Source: Tetrahymena elliotti 4EA
Taxonomy: Eukaryota; Ciliophora; Oligohymenophorea; Hymenostomatida; Tetrahymenidae
NCBI GenBank assembly: GCA_000231825.2
Contig: JH720297.1
Coordinates: forward strand, 432,857-496,856
Length of the DNA: 64,000 nucleotides
Direction: 5' to 3'
This document shows positions 1-12,778 of the stretch, piece by piece. A program made the position numbers and the translations under genes. The notes beneath the pieces were generated by a model. It did no database searches. It saw only the letters and a program-made list of their open reading frames with translations, and had not been told where the DNA came from. Numbering within the stretch: the stretch's first letter is position 1; every line of letters begins with the position of its first letter.

Positions 1-2449
1 TTTGCTTGCTTGGATTAGAAAATAATCCCTACTTAGATATCTCCTCTACCCTCAAGCATTTCTAAAACAAAATACCTCGTCTACCCAATCTATACTAAGT
101 TCATTTTGAGATACCAAAGTAAATTTCATCTCAAAAATTATCTGATTTAAATTATTTTTTTAATTTTATAAAGGGTTTTAGATAAAAAGCAATCTTAGAG
201 ATTTGGATATATTTTATCATAATTGAAAGAAGTTAGACACTTAACGATTCAAATTGTTGACAAAGAAAAAGATTTAATAAGTCTCTACAACTATTCAATT
301 AACTTGTGTAACGTGTTCAAGGGGATTCAAGAAATGCAAAGTCTCAAATACTTAAATATTTCAATGATAAAGTATATATTTTTAATATAATCCTGAATTA
401 TTTTTACTAATTTATTCTTTAGTTATATAAATTAATATAGATATAATAGCAGATCTCAAAAGGTAAGTAATAAGATAATTGAATAGATAAGTTTGCTTCT
501 CTAAAAATGCTAAAATATATCTGAGCTATATATGAGTTTCCCTATTTTAAATTAAATGCAATTAAAATAACTTATTACACCTATTTCTAACTTATCTTTA
601 AATGTACTAGAATTGAACCTTGTTTCTCTAAATGTAAGCTATAAAACATCTAATTACACTAACACTATGTATATTACCAATGGTAGAATACATTAGTATC
701 ACTATAAGTATTTTTCTGTTGAGAAACTTATAATGGTTATGTAAAAGCTTAGCTATATCAAAAACTTTGATATATTCCTTAACCTGAATAGCCAGTAAGT
801 TAAGAAACTCAAAGCTTTCAACAAGTTACAATAAGGAATCAATTCAATGGTACTTCGTCTTAAGTTTGATAGTGCTGAGATGGTTTTTGACTTCAAGTCA
901 GGCAAGCATTATCGTGTTGAGTTGAATTCTTTTAATATATAAAACTATTTTAGTAACTCAAATGAAATTTGCAAAAACCTCATTGGAATATTCCTTCCTT
1001 TAGACAACTTTATGATTAAAAAAGTCAATAAATTCTTCTTCAATAATGTGTAAATAATTTCTCTACTTTTTTTTTTTCAATTTTTAAGAAAAAATTTTTT
1101 AATTTAGAAATATTATCTCACCTGACCAAAATGCCTTCCTAATAGATAGAATAAAAAAGTGCATAGAATCGCTCACAGAAGTATCTAAGATCAAATTAAT
1201 TCTTAAAATGAACCAACATATTGACATTTAATCAAAGTTCATTGAATTCTTATCAGATTAAATTTAAAAACCCAATTTTGCAAGGCTTCAAAAACTATCA
1301 CTCGAAAAACTATGGTAAAATATAACTTTTATTCGAAATTGATTAAAATTAATAAATTAAAAATAATTCAATTAGTGATGATGCTTTTAAAATCCAAGCA
1401 GTTAAGGATATATGCTAAAAGCTGATTTTAAATAAAGGAAAACTTAATTTATCCTCTATTGAATATGATTTTATGGCTAACCTATCTCCTAAGACAGTAG
1501 ACTTTGTTATAAAAAGACATATGCCCTAGAACTTTACGATTAGGACTATTAACAGTGAAAAGATAACTATCGGATAGGGTATACTTGACTGTTGCATGAT
1601 GTATTTAGAAAATTTTAAAAACTTAGAAAAGGCTAGCTTTGCCTTTGAAAATATGTATATTGAAGATTAAATTATGATCAATGTAGTCTAAGATATCATA
1701 GCATCTATTAGGAGCTGTAGCGATTTCAAGCTTATTTTACAAAAGTAATTCATTTTTTTACTTTGTTTTCAATGGCTTTAATTTATTTTTTTTATAATTT
1801 ACTATATAGCTTTAGACTGAATCAATAGAATCTACACATATTCAAACCTATTTCATAATATTCAAATCTTAAGCAATTACAAATCATAGGAAATTATGAG
1901 TAAAGATTAATCAATATTTTAATTTATATTAATTCAATTTTAAAAAGTAAAAGACTTAAGGAGGTAAATGGAGTTATAAATCTTGAGAGAAATAGCTCTT
2001 CTGAAGATGAAGACTCAAGCTAATTAGTAGTTTAATAAGATTAGAAACATTAGCAAGATAGATTCTTAATATTCTTAAGTGAGATACTAAGATAAAGCAA
2101 CACACTTTCCAAATTCACTTACAGGCCATATATATAAGGGTAATTTATTTATTTTAAGATATCTTGATGTTAATAAATATTTTTTTAATTTAGATAAAAA
2201 TTCTCTAACTTTAGCATGATCAGAAGTATAAGAAACTTAGGCTTCTGCAAATCTTTAAAGGATTTTAAGATAGAATTAGAAGATGCTATTAAGCAACATA
2301 TATTTGCTGAGTTAAACAACAAACTAGCTAAGCACTTTGACAAAAAAAGAAGAATATGTTAAATTATTAAGTTGATGTAAGCCAAACAAGTTTTGGGAAA
2401 ACTAAAGCGTATTGAACTTTTCCACGAAATCTTATAAGAATTTTATTGA
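1..2449 (+). CDS. Leucine-rich-like protein, 5' end outside window
   Basis: This is the 3' part of a spliced gene, open from base 1 in frame 1 to the TGA at 2447-2449 when TAA/TAG are read as Gln. Introns fit at 119-181, 372-422, 1050-1107, 1315-1375, 1745-1809 and 2140-2193. All have GT/AG ends, and the exon phases add up through seven exons. Several stretches resemble degenerate leucine-rich repeats, for example MQSLKYLNIS near 340 and LELNLVSLNVS near 620. The C-terminal third is basic and partly coiled-coil-like, with an acidic Ser/Glu patch near 2000. No catalytic motif was seen. Leucine-rich-repeat protein is a guess from spacing only; the exon structure is solid. Confidence 0.75.
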
Positions 2450-2635
2450 TAAAAACAAGAAAATTACTCTTCATTTCTTTGAAACTTACTCTCCTTTTCA
2501 CTAAATAAAACACCAACTAAAAAAAAAAATACTAAAATTTATATTATCTTACAAATTTAGTTAAAAAATATTCTCTAAAACGCTCATCTTAAAATCCTTT
2601 TATACAATTTATTTTAAATTTCAATTTTGTGTTTC

Positions 2636-3425
2636 ATGTACTAACTACTAAATAATTTCTTTATCTCTTTTGTATAAGCAAACTCTTTCTTGTTAAGTAT
2701 TTTTAATTATTTGTAAATAATTTATTTATCTTTTTCTAAGAGAGTAATTTCATACAAATTTTTATTAGATAAGTAAATCTAAATATTCATATAATAATTC
2801 TAAATACAATTTAGAAAATTAATATTTTATTAGTTAATCAAAAAAATTATTTATCTAAAATTTATTACATCAGTATTGAAAAAAAGTCAAAAAAAGTCCT
2901 AAAATTAAAAAATTTTGATTAACTCTATTTTTGTTGAGTAAAGAATAATTTATATTAATAAAATATTTTTCCATAAATAGAATATTAAATTTTCAACTTT
3001 TTAATAGGAGATTCAATCCAAAATTTAACAAACATGAACTTAGCAAAAATAAGACTGAAAAATATTAGAGCAATATATATCTTAGAGAAGGAAAGAAGAT
3101 CACCAAAAAAATTCAAAACCTAAATGGTTTTCATTCTTTTTAGATAAGTGATTAGAAAAGGGAGGAAAGATTTGCAAATGATGTAAATATTGAGAAATTT
3201 AATTACATATTCTTTCACATATAACTTAGTCTTGTGATAGGTTCACACGAACCACTTCACAGATATAAATTAAAAAAATTAATTTAACACAAATATCATG
3301 ACAATTTAATAAAAAAAATAATGTAATTAAATAGATAATTATTTTTTAAGAATTCATTTTTAATATTTTTAATAGATGATATTTTAGAATTTAGAATTAT
3401 TGGTAGAGCTATTGCATTCAGTTGA
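2636..3425 (+). CDS. Doubtful two-exon gene ending at an in-frame TGA
   Basis: ATG 2636 opens a frame that, with an intron at 2938-3007 (GTAAAG...TTAATAG), runs 240 codons to TGA 3423-3425. The second exon has coding-like composition, for example RFNPKFNKHEL, ITKKIQNLNGFHS and VIGSHEPLHRY. The first exon is AT-rich and much less convincing. After the TGA the same frame continues with sensible residues (GELINIDRNNNFEG) to another TGA at 3477-3479. Options are a spliced gene whose ends I have mis-set, a decaying gene, or a TGA that is read through. No homology recognised. It ends about 220 bp before the BUD23 start. Confidence 0.3.
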
Positions 3426-3647
3426 GGTGAGCTGATAAATATTGATAGAAATAATAATTTTGAAGGCTAAAAGAAATGAAATATCTAATATTATTAATAA
3501 ACAAATTTAATCAAGTGATTTAGTTTAGTAATCAAAAATAATGCTCTGAAAGCTTGTAAAAATTTGAAGGATAAGAATTAATTTAATTTATCTTTTTTGT
3601 ATAAAAAATTAAAATAAGCTTAGTTTATAAAAATTAGCAAGTAAAAA

Positions 3648-4952
3648 ATGGCTACAAGACCCGAAAATATGTGTCCTCCTGAAATTGTAATATAATAGTT
3701 ATTATAAAAAAGTTTGACTGATAGCAAAACAAACTACTCCCATAATTATTTCAGTTAAAAAGAAACATTTTTTGTATAAATTAAAGTATTATAATCAGGA
3801 TGAAGCTGTAAAGTATACTAATTCTACAAGAATTATTGAAATTCAAGAATAATTAACTGGTAAAACTATTTTAAAATTTAATTTAAACATTAAATAATTT
3901 TATTGATTTTTACTGGAATACTTAATTTCAGTGCATCTAGCAAATCTTTTAAAAGTCATCTTGATGAACTTACTTGATACATATTTATGTTTAGCATTAT
4001 GAAGCATTGAGTTTTCTAAATTAATTAAACATGTTTTAATAAATAAAGAAAGATGTATTGAATTGTTAAATATACCTGATGATGAGGAATAATTGATCCT
4101 TGATATTGGATGTGGAAGTGGATTATCAGGAGCTTAGTTAAGTGAACATAGTCATCAATGGGTTGGCATTGATATTTCAAGAGATATGTTAAATGTTGCA
4201 GCAGAAAGAGAAAGCGAAGGAGATCTTTATGAAATAGATATGGGACAAGGATTTAATTTCCGTCATGGTGTCTTTGATTCTGCTATTTCTGTTTCTGCCT
4301 TATAATGGTTATGCGTAGCTTCTAAAAAATCATACAATCCTGTTGCTCGTCTTAAGAAATTCTTTTAAAGCTTATATAATTGTTTGCGTGCAGGTGGAAA
4401 AGCTGTATTATAGTTTTATCCTGATGGGCCTTAATAATTAGAAATGATAACTACTGCTGCTATGAAATGTGGTTTTGGAGGTGGTGTAATCGTTGATTAT
4501 CCTAACTCCGCTAAGGCTAAGAAGCTTTACTTGGTTATTTAAGCTGGTGGTGATACAAGAGAATAAAATATAGTAATGATGAATGGTTTAGAAGATGAAA
4601 ATGAAGAAGAAGCCAAATTCAATGCAGCTCAAAAGTATTATTCTTATCAATCATTAGAAGACTGTATTTATCAAATATTTTAGCTAATTTAACAAGAAAT
4701 ATTTAATTCTCATTCATTTAATGCATAAACTACAGCTTCTGCTAATAATTTCTGCATTAATATTAAATTTGTTTCTTTTTCATTTAATTTCTTAGGTAAA
4801 AGTAAATTCATAAAGCTAAAAAGCCAAAAATAAAAAGCAAAGAATGGATTTAAAATAAGAAGGAGAGACAAAGAGCATAAGGTAAAGAAGTTAGACCAGA
4901 TAGTAAATACTCAGGAAGAAAGAGATCAGGACCATCCAAATACTTAAAATGA
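3648..4952 (+). CDS. BUD23: 18S rRNA (guanine-N7)-methyltransferase Bud23/WBSCR22
   Basis: Bud23 is a SAM-dependent methyltransferase that makes m7G in 18S rRNA during 40S assembly, working with Trm112. The N-terminus [12 protein letters not shown] matches the family's RPE...PPE start. The SAM site [11 protein letters not shown] is followed by WVGIDIS, DMGQG and [20 protein letters not shown] and a C-terminus ending in [15 protein letters not shown] are diagnostic. Introns fit at 3687-3798, 3860-4048 and 4635-4795. The last donor is the least certain, because the frame is also open across its 5' part. The model gives 280 residues, about the usual family length. Confidence in the function is high. 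Confidence 0.95.
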
Positions 4953-5199
4953 ACAATTAACAAAATAATTATTAAACTACTGTCAAATATTCGTTTTTAT
5001 GTTTATTACAAAAAAAGATATATTAATAGTTTACACAAAAAAAATTCTTCAATATTTTAATAAATATTTGTATATTTTATATAATTTAGCTAAAAATGCA
5101 TTTAAAAAGCAGAAATATTGCAACAAATAACAGAAAAATAAATTTAAAAAATATCAGTTTTATGAAGATGTTTCTTCTGATTGATTCTTTTGATTTTTA

Positions 5200-7634
5200 T
5201 CAGATTTTCTATTTTGAAATATTGAAAAAATTGTTGAAAGTCTCTAAATTTTCTTAGGAGTTTTGATGGCTGCTTTCAACAAAACCTTTATTAAGGTCAC
5301 TAAAAACTCCTGTGTTTTGCCATTTTTATGATTCAATTGAGGATTTTTGGGTAATTTAATTCAAGCTAGACTACTTTAAGTTACTATTCATATTTTATAA
5401 TGTAGAATTTTTCATTTACTTGAATTCACCCTCAATCTCTTCTTTTAAATATTTTGGAATCAAATCAACAACTTCATTATGCTTAGATATTTTAATAGGT
5501 TTATACGAGTCCTATTTAATTTTATAAAAAATACAATTAATATTGTTAAAATAGATCTCTTAATCCTTACAAAATAAGTAGCTAGTATGTATTCCTGAGG
5601 ATTCTTTCTTGTTGGAAAAGAAGGAAGACATATATTTATTTGAGATGGTTTATGCTCTTTGTTGTAAATTTTCATTAAGTGCTCACTTTTGCTATTCACA
5701 ATCCCACTTTTCAGCATAGAATTACATATCAAAAACTTAGGATTCCTTTTCTTTTTTGGTCTTGACTATATTAAAGATTTAGAGAATTATTACAAAATTT
5801 ACTATCAAATTTAGTGTAAAAGTGAATTTATTGTATGCTTGATTTATACATTTCTTTGCTGAAATAATTTTCAAAAATGAGATACATATTTTTGATTTCA
5901 AAATAAACTTTTAAAGATTTTTTAAAATAATTAAATATCTAAGCTTTTTTTGAAAAATAAAATTTAATAATCTTTTTTATTGTTATCATCAAACTTACTT
6001 ACTCTCTGCTTTTAAATAGAAATAGTATTGAATAGAGTTATAAATATTGAAAATTTATTATAATCTTTTTAAATATTTTCTGTAAAATTAAAATTAATTT
6101 TACTGAGTTAATTAATCTTAATAAACTATTAAAAAAATTAAATACTACAACTCTTAGTTCATTAAGGTCCACTTATCTTAAGGGTAAAAACAATTAAAAA
6201 TAAAAATTTGCAATAAAGTGTCCCAAATCAGCCTTCCGAAATGAGGAGGTGATGCAGAGGAGTTAGAGTATTTATATTTTTGAAATATCATAATAAGCTT
6301 AAAAAAGTAAAACTGATTAAAAGTTTATAAATATTACTATCTTAGTTTCATCTCTTGAATGGAAGGCAGAAGCTATAGATTTAGAGTATTAATCATAAAT
6401 GTGAGTGAATTATTTCTCCACACTTACTAAGGAAGAGTTCATAATTCTTTATTTATATAAATCTACACTATTATTCACTTGAAAGATTGACATTTAGTCT
6501 TAATTGGTAGTAATTTGCAAATTTGGCTTAGAAGCACTTTAATTGTTTAACTAATTTTAAATACTCATTTAAGAGTTATGACTTTCTAATTTGAATTCAC
6601 TCTTTTCTTGATTTTTTTAAATCATGTGTTGTATAGAAGGTACAGGTTAGTCATTATTGCTCAAATCTGAAATAGGTTCAGAGTTAAAAGATTTAGAAGG
6701 CTTTTCTTAAATGATTTAGCTTGGAACTAAATTTTCTAATGAGCCTCTCTTATCTTATTACTATGTAATGAAGTCAAATTTTGATGGTTAATCTATTTCT
6801 TCTTAATAATTCTCATCAATTTATTCACCAAAAGTATTTTAGGATTGAAAATTTTTTTTAGTTGAATAAATTTGATTTAATTCATCTTTCAGTCTACTGA
6901 TTTTAACATCTAATTATTAAAGCTATTTACTATATACAGCTTACTTCTTGAATCTATCTTATCCTTCTGGTTTAACAAATATCAATATATTTCCAGATAA
7001 GTTATCTGGTGACATGCTTTATAAAATAAAATATTATTTATTTAACTTTAGTTACTCAATTTTACCTTAAATATTTATTTTGTGTATTAATAAGTTCGCT
7101 GAAGATTTATTTACTAGTAGGACTCATTGATTTATTTGATAGTAAATTTCCTTTTACAGAAGAGGAATGGGTTAATCCTTATTGCTTATCATCATTTTTC
7201 TTGCTTTGTTAACAAAAAAAAAAAATAAATAACCTCATATCCTAAATAATCAAAATAACTATTGATGTTTAATCATTTTATTTTTATTGTCTATTTAAAT
7301 TATTTTTTACAAAAAACGCTCTGCTAATGAATATTTCTTGCCATCACCACTTTTTGAAATTTTGAATTAATGCCCAAACAAAGGCTTTGGAGACTCTTCT
7401 ATGGGCTAATCTACTTACTATTACTAATCCATAGATCTCAAGGTTATAGCTCCTGAAAAATCTTCTTTTGCTTTTTCTCCATATCTTTTAAAATTATGTT
7501 TGGAGTCTTTTGATAAAAAAAGTACTCTATAATAAAATTAAAGAGTTAAAAATGGAATTAAGATAGATACTCTTTGCTGAGTTAGCTGCACTTTACTCAA
7601 CAATCTTTTTATTGCTATTTATTTGAGGAAACAT
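5200..7634 (-). CDS. Nine-exon protein of unknown function, 619 aa
   Basis: Reading runs from ATG 7634 down to TGA 5200-5202. Nine exons (7597-7634, 7311-7526, 7066-7203, 6338-7016, 6149-6297, 6003-6079, 5803-5858, 5571-5765, 5200-5511) join with matching phases and total 1860 bases, which strongly supports the model. I do not recognise the protein. The first two thirds are Ser/Gln/Asn-rich, with a short coiled-coil-like stretch (LDVKISRLKDELNQIY). One hydrophobic segment (RLIWDTLLQIFIFNCFY) lies mid-protein. The more ordered C-terminal part contains KPSQINICLPSFPTRKN and EVVDLIPKYLKEEIEGEF. It is probably ciliate-specific. The exon 4/5 junction, across a 40 bp intron, is the least certain. 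Confidence 0.75.
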
Positions 7635-7755
7635 CGAAATAACCAAACAAACAGTTTATGCAATTTACAAAGATAAAACTTAGCTTAATTTAATTTAATT
7701 GGTTTCTACTTTTAAAAATAAACTGACAATTGCTAATCAAAAAGCAAAAAATTAA

Positions 7756-7974
7756 ATGCAAATAAGAATTCTTTATTATAATTATTATTATAGAGATAAT
7801 AATAATATGCAACAAATTTATTAAGTATTTGTTTAAAATCATCAAACCAAGATGAAATGGATGAATATTTTTACAAACAGAGAGATAGATATTATTTTAA
7901 ATCAATTATTTAATATTTGTTTAATGTTTGATGAAGATAGTCTATAAATAAAATAACAAATAAATAGTTGCTGA
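7756..7974 (+). CDS. Small hypothetical ORF, 72 aa
   Basis: ATG 7756 opens 72 codons in the ciliate code, ending at TGA 7972-7974. The second half has normal amino-acid diversity (TKMKWMNIFTNREIDIIL, LMFDEDSLQIKQQINSC), unlike translated AT-rich spacer. The first half starts in an ATT-rich run and is doubtful, so the true start may be spliced or internal. It lies 121 bp from the divergent start of the minus-strand gene at 7634. An overlapping frame is also partly open here. No homolog recognised. Confidence 0.35.
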
Positions 7975-8091
7975 GAAAAAATATTATTAATTTTAATAGA
8001 ATTTAAATTCTATTTTAATTAGATCGAGATTAATAGGAAGGAAATAAGTTATTTACATTAAATATTAATTTATAATTGTTAGTAATGAGAT

Positions 8092-8121
8092 GTTTTTTTG
8101 GGCATAAATGCCAAAAATAAT
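8092..8121. other. Short inverted repeat
   Basis: A T-run plus GGGCAT faces ATGCC plus an A-run across a two-base loop, giving about 10 pairs with one bulge. It lies about 45 bp beyond the TGA of the Sel1-repeat gene, so it may be a 3' UTR hairpin. In DNA this AT-rich it may also be chance. Confidence 0.25.
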
Positions 8122-8163
8122 TGAGAAGAAATATTGTTCATTGAGTGGTTGGTATTCAAATTT

Positions 8164-10779
8164 TCATTATTTTAAATCTGATTTAATTTATTGTATTTGA
8201 GGTTTTGAGTAGCTTTCTTAGAAATAATGCGTATCAAAGCCCGTTTAATCATTATCAAATTCTTCGAGATCAAATTAAGAGTCAAACTCTTCTATTTTTT
8301 CCTAAAAGTTTGTTTTAATTTTTTCTAATCTTCTTTTTGCGGTTAGATTTTTTGTGATTACTTCCCACAACTTTTCTTTAGATTTCATAGTGATTTCTAA
8401 AAATTTAGTTTCACACTTTTTGTTAAAGAATAAATTTTTGCTTTCTTCCTTGTTAATTTTAACTTTATTTAGATTATTCAAAATCTAAGTTTCGTCTAAT
8501 GAGCTCAGCTTGTCTGAATTTGATGAAAACATAGAAGCTGACTTTGTGGACAGGCCACTTAATTTAGACCTGTCTTGTTGATTCTAGGTAGGCTTGATTT
8601 AAGATAGTAAAACTGGATGAAAGCTTGAATTCTAAAGGATTTTTTCCTTTTCAAAGTTAATAATGTGTTAGTAAACTTCTTCAGCTTTCCTTAAGTTTTA
8701 TGGAGTACCTAAACCTTTTTCATGCATCTTTCCAATTTTATGCAAGCAAATAATATCTAACTTTTATATGTTACTTTCAGAGTACTCCAGAATATTTTTA
8801 AAATAAATTTCAGCTTCTTGAATTTTGCCCTAAGCTAATAATAATTTACCCATTCTATAATTCAGAGAAAAATCAAATCTTTAAGATTTTTCTTTTAAAC
8901 CACTTTCGAGTAGATTTCTGTAAATTATTTCAGCTTGATTTAATTGTTTTTATGTACCATATCCTTTTTCTAAAATCAACCCATTAAGAATTTCAATATT
9001 CTTTTCACCCAAATTTTGTAAGTATTAAATGTACAGCCTAAGGAATTAAAAATCTTTAAAATGCTTGGCAAGTCTAATCAAGTCATAACGAAAACAGTCA
9101 CTACCTAAGAAAAACAAATCTTTCATCATTAAATAAGCTCCTTTATAGTCTCTATAGAACTAGTCTCCTAATATATTTAGCTAAATTTAAACTTTCATGC
9201 ATGTAGGTATGAGCAATTTGCAACCTTATTATAAGTACTGTATTAATTTTTATTTTATGTTAATATCTATTAAATTATATTTATTGAATAAAATTGTGGC
9301 TAGTTTTGAATACGCTTTTAAATGTAAATTATCTGCAGCGGAGAAAAGCAAATCAATATAATTATTAAAGTCGAATGGGCGATTAGTCTACAACCCAAAT
9401 TTTATTAAAAATTCAATGCCAAGCTGTCCAATCACATTTTAGTTTTTATTTAAGATAGATTCAATATATTCTTACTCTTCGCTGGATACAAATTTCAGGA
9501 TTTTTTTGACAAAAATATTTGGTTTGTCAACGTCTCTAGAATTGATTAAATTAAAATTTTAAAAAGAGTGATTAAACGCATTCTCATTTTGTTAATTACT
9601 TTCTAAAATCTTCAAAAATACTTTCATGAATTAGCTTACATCTTTTTTAAGTTGTTCAAATTGCTATTTTGAACTTCCATTTTCTAAATAAGATATTGCT
9701 TCTTTCATATTTGTAAAATTCTCATCATCTTAATCCAATTTACAAAAAAGTGTTTTAATTTTTGTAGCTGCAAAATCTTATCCTAAAAATAACGGTAAGT
9801 CATCATTGAGAAGTTAATTTTCGATTTCTCCTTCAGCACAATTTAGAGCAAAGAAAATAATATCAGTCAGTAAACAACTTTGAGACTCTATTCCTTAAAC
9901 AATATATTAGCCTAAATCAAAGTATTGGTAAGAATTTAATTTTTAGACAAAATTTTAACCAAGTTAGATACTTTTATTGATAGAACCTTCTACACCACAA
10001 AGATACATCAAAGATAAAATAGAAGCAGAGTATGGTTTTTCTGAATTATTTTCCAAAAATTCAATTATTTAAGATCTCAATTCTTTTGGGCAAGCAATAA
10101 AGGCCTTACTTTAGAATGAAGGTAATTTGTAATCAGCCTAAAAGTGTTATTATTATTACTTAATTAAAGATTATGAATTTTGTGTTATGTTCACATCAGA
10201 GCGCATTGTACTTTTACTACTAAATGTGATTACTTTTTATGAATTTTTAAAAGGCTGTAAAGCTTTTTCTTAAATTTTTTCCAAGTTTTACTTTATTTCC
10301 TCATCAGAGAGTTTGCAATTGCTAATTTATTTTTCATAATTAGTAATAGAAAATTCAGGATAAATTTACTTTATTTCTAAATTTTCATTCTTATTAGCTT
10401 TTTAAGGGTTCAATGAGCAATTATCAGTCTAAGAAGAATACATATCTAACTAGAGATTCTAGAAGAGGAAGTTATTAGAAGTACTCAGAATCATTAAAAA
10501 ATCTGAAAAATCAAAGCTATTCTCTTTCGAAATGAGCTTGATGTAGTATAATTTATTGTATATCTCTTAAGGTAGGCAAACTCCTTATAGCCTGCTATAG
10601 TATTATAGCTAGTAATGAAATGGATGTCTAGTGTTGCTCTTTTTCAACTATTTAGCAACAAAACATTTCTTTGGAGTTATTTTTATTTAAGGTTTATTTG
10701 AATTTATTTCCTCTTCCAGATTTTCTTTGTCCTTTTACTTATCGTTTATAGGGTGGAAAGGTAAATAGATAGCTTTCAT
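8164..10779 (-). CDS. Intronless Sel1-like repeat protein, 871 aa
   Basis: One uninterrupted frame of 872 codons runs from ATG 10779 to TGA 8164-8166, with Gln encoded mostly by TAA/TAG. The C-terminal half has Sel1-like (TPR-related) units, such as GKMHEKGLGTPQNLRKAEEV, an earlier LEKGYGTQKQLNQAEIIY, and a TPR-like MGKLLLAQGKIQEAEIYF. These pair an aromatic/Gly turn with an AE/AL helix, as in Sel1 repeats. The N-terminal half is alpha-helical and unrecognised. A Ser-rich linker follows the repeats near 8480-8620, and the tail is acidic and coiled. Sel1 repeats usually act as protein scaffolds; the partner is unknown. No signal peptide or membrane segment was seen. Confidence 0.85.
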
Positions 10780-11383
10780 ATTTTTTTTATGTTTGATTTA
10801 TTTATGATTTAGTTTTTGATTAATTTTTTACAAATTTTTATAATTGCTTGATTTTATTAAGGTTTATGATTTATCTAATTATTGGATACTGATTTATGAA
10901 ATTTTACAATCACTTAGCATATTATCTTTTATAGCAATTTTTTTACATATTAAGTGATAATTGATTAAGAGATAATTAGAAAATAAATAAACAAAATTAA
11001 TTAATTAAGATTACTAAAAACAAACTTTATTAATTTCTAGTGAAGGAATTTGATTTTTATTAAAAAAATCATAAATTCTTTTCTTTTCAAGCAATCTGTT
11101 TCATTCTAAATTATCATAAAAAGTTTACTTTTACTTATTCTCAAAACCATTAAAATCTATTTAATTTTGAATATAAATTATGTTTTTAAAAAGAATTAAA
11201 ATATTAAGAATTGTATTCATTAAATTGCTTAAAATGAAGAAAATTGTATAGAAAATCACAGGTAAAAATTATTATTTTGTTATTGAATTTTCCAATGTTA
11301 AAATTAGCTTTTATTTTAACTACATTTTTGCCTTAAAATACAAAAAATACATTTACAGCCGATTAATTATGTTAGATCTTTTA
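10780..11383. other. AT-rich intergenic stretch
   Basis: The stretch lies upstream of the Sel1-repeat gene. A minus-strand frame at about 11090-11170 (IDFNGFENKQKQTFYDNLE) looks weakly coding and could be a last exon of the gene ending at 11384. Nothing else was seen. Confidence 0.4.
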
Positions 11384-11649
11384 TCAAATTATTCCAATAA
11401 CTCCCATAGAATCTATAGTAATTATATGATATTTATTTCTCTCACTTAATTTTTATTATTATTTGTATTTTTTTAAAGCAAATTCAATGACTCCAAAAAA
11501 TTTTGGTTGACCACTAAATACTTTTGATTGGTCAGTCTCCAAATTCTGATTTTGAGAATCACAAGAAAAACTCTTACACTTTTTTGAATTGAATGAATTT
11601 AAATATTTCCTTTCTTTGTTGGCATATTGCGCATTAATAAAATTGATAA
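11384..11649 (-). CDS. Coding segment of an unknown gene (3' exon)
   Basis: A minus-strand frame closing at TGA 11384-11386 has clear coding character: INAQYANKERKYLNSF, DSQNQNLETDQSKVFSGQPK, FFGVIEFALKKYK and HIITIDSMGVIGII. No ATG occurs in this frame. The segment must therefore be spliced to something upstream; acceptors are available at about 11650 and 11667. It could be the last exon of the 11985-12562 gene, joined by a long intron from the GT near 12022, or part of a separate gene starting at ATG 11793. The 5' boundary given is provisional. No family recognised. Confidence 0.5.
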
Positions 11650-11984
11650 CTGCATTGATATATCGACTAATTTCAGTTTAGTGAAAAAATGTATTAAATA
11701 AAAGAAAAAATTTACTTCTAAAACTTATTTGATTATCTTTTTTATTTTTAATAATATTTAAGATAAATATAATTAATCTTCATTATTACTCATTTTTATT
11801 CCACTTTTTTTATATTTTTTAAGAATAAAAGGTATGTTTTTATTTATTTATCAATAATTTCTTACTCTATTTAAAATGTATAATTAAAAAGCCAATGTAA
11901 CAGTAGTATTTGGAGTACTTTTTAAATTTTATTTTGAAAAAATAAAAATGCTATTGTTTCTATTGCAAGAAGTTTACCTCTATT

Positions 11985-12562
11985 TCAGTGTAATTTTTCA
12001 GATTTTTTTTTAAGTAGATTACACTTTAACTGAAAGATAACTTCGACACAAGAGAAATTAAAGTCCAACTAAACCTAAAAGAGAAAAAATATTCCAAAAT
12101 AAGAAATAGTGTTGCAAATTTCAATATATTTGATATTTGACATCCAGTACACAATTTTTAATATTCTTTTCAAGCTTTGTTCCTTAATTTTTTGAAAAAA
12201 AATTATTCTTAAAGAATTTTAGCTGATATCCACAGACTTAGAGAACTATCTCATAAAGTAATCAGCCTTTTCTAAATTACACTCAAGTAATTATAATTAC
12301 ATAATATTAATATTGCTAAATCTGATTTCCTCTGAAATCGCAATGTAAAATTAATCAATTTGATAAAATAAGAAAGGAAAATTATTTGTCAATTACTATA
12401 ATTAATATTTTTGTTTATTTTACAAATAAAGTGCTTCTTACTTAATTTAAATTTATTAATTTATGTTAATACTTTATTAATCTTCATCTAAAATAAGAAA
12501 TTTGATTTTTTCTCATTTTTGATTCTTCGAAATCGGAAATTTTTTTTAAGCAATCTAACCAT
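11985..12562 (-). CDS. Small three-exon basic protein, 129 aa
   Basis: ATG 12562 opens exon 12442-12562. It joins 12153-12331 and 11985-12074 through introns of 110 and 78 bp (GTAAGA...TTTCAG and GTGTAC...TTTTAG). Phases match, and the total of 390 bases ends at TGA 11985-11987. The product is Lys-rich with helical segments (LLECNLEKADYFMRQFSKS, FFQKIKEQSLKRILKI). The third exon could instead use an internal GT to splice to the coding segment at 11384-11649, giving a longer protein. Function unknown. Confidence 0.5.
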
Positions 12563-12778
12563 TGATAGTGTTTATTTCAGGTAATTAGAGAAAAGCTCAA
12601 AGGTATCTTAATATTTAAGTACATTAAATAATTTTATTTCAAAATCGAACTATTTCACTCAATATTTATAATAAAAATAGAATAGATTAAACTATTTTCT
12701 ACATAATTTTTTAGGAAAACCTATTGAAAAAAAGTAAATTTAATTTTAACATTTTTATTATCAAATTATAATTTGTAA

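Noticed and set aside
3373..3436. C/D-box snoRNA candidate (GATGATA ... CTGA with weak terminal stem)
   Set aside because: Box C is imperfect, the terminal stem is AT-only and set back from the boxes, and the same bases lie in a coding-like frame.
6190..6260. GC-richer patch as a small RNA (SRP or snRNA)
   Set aside because: It reads cleanly as exon 5 of the minus-strand gene (FGRLIWDTLLQIF) with matching phase.
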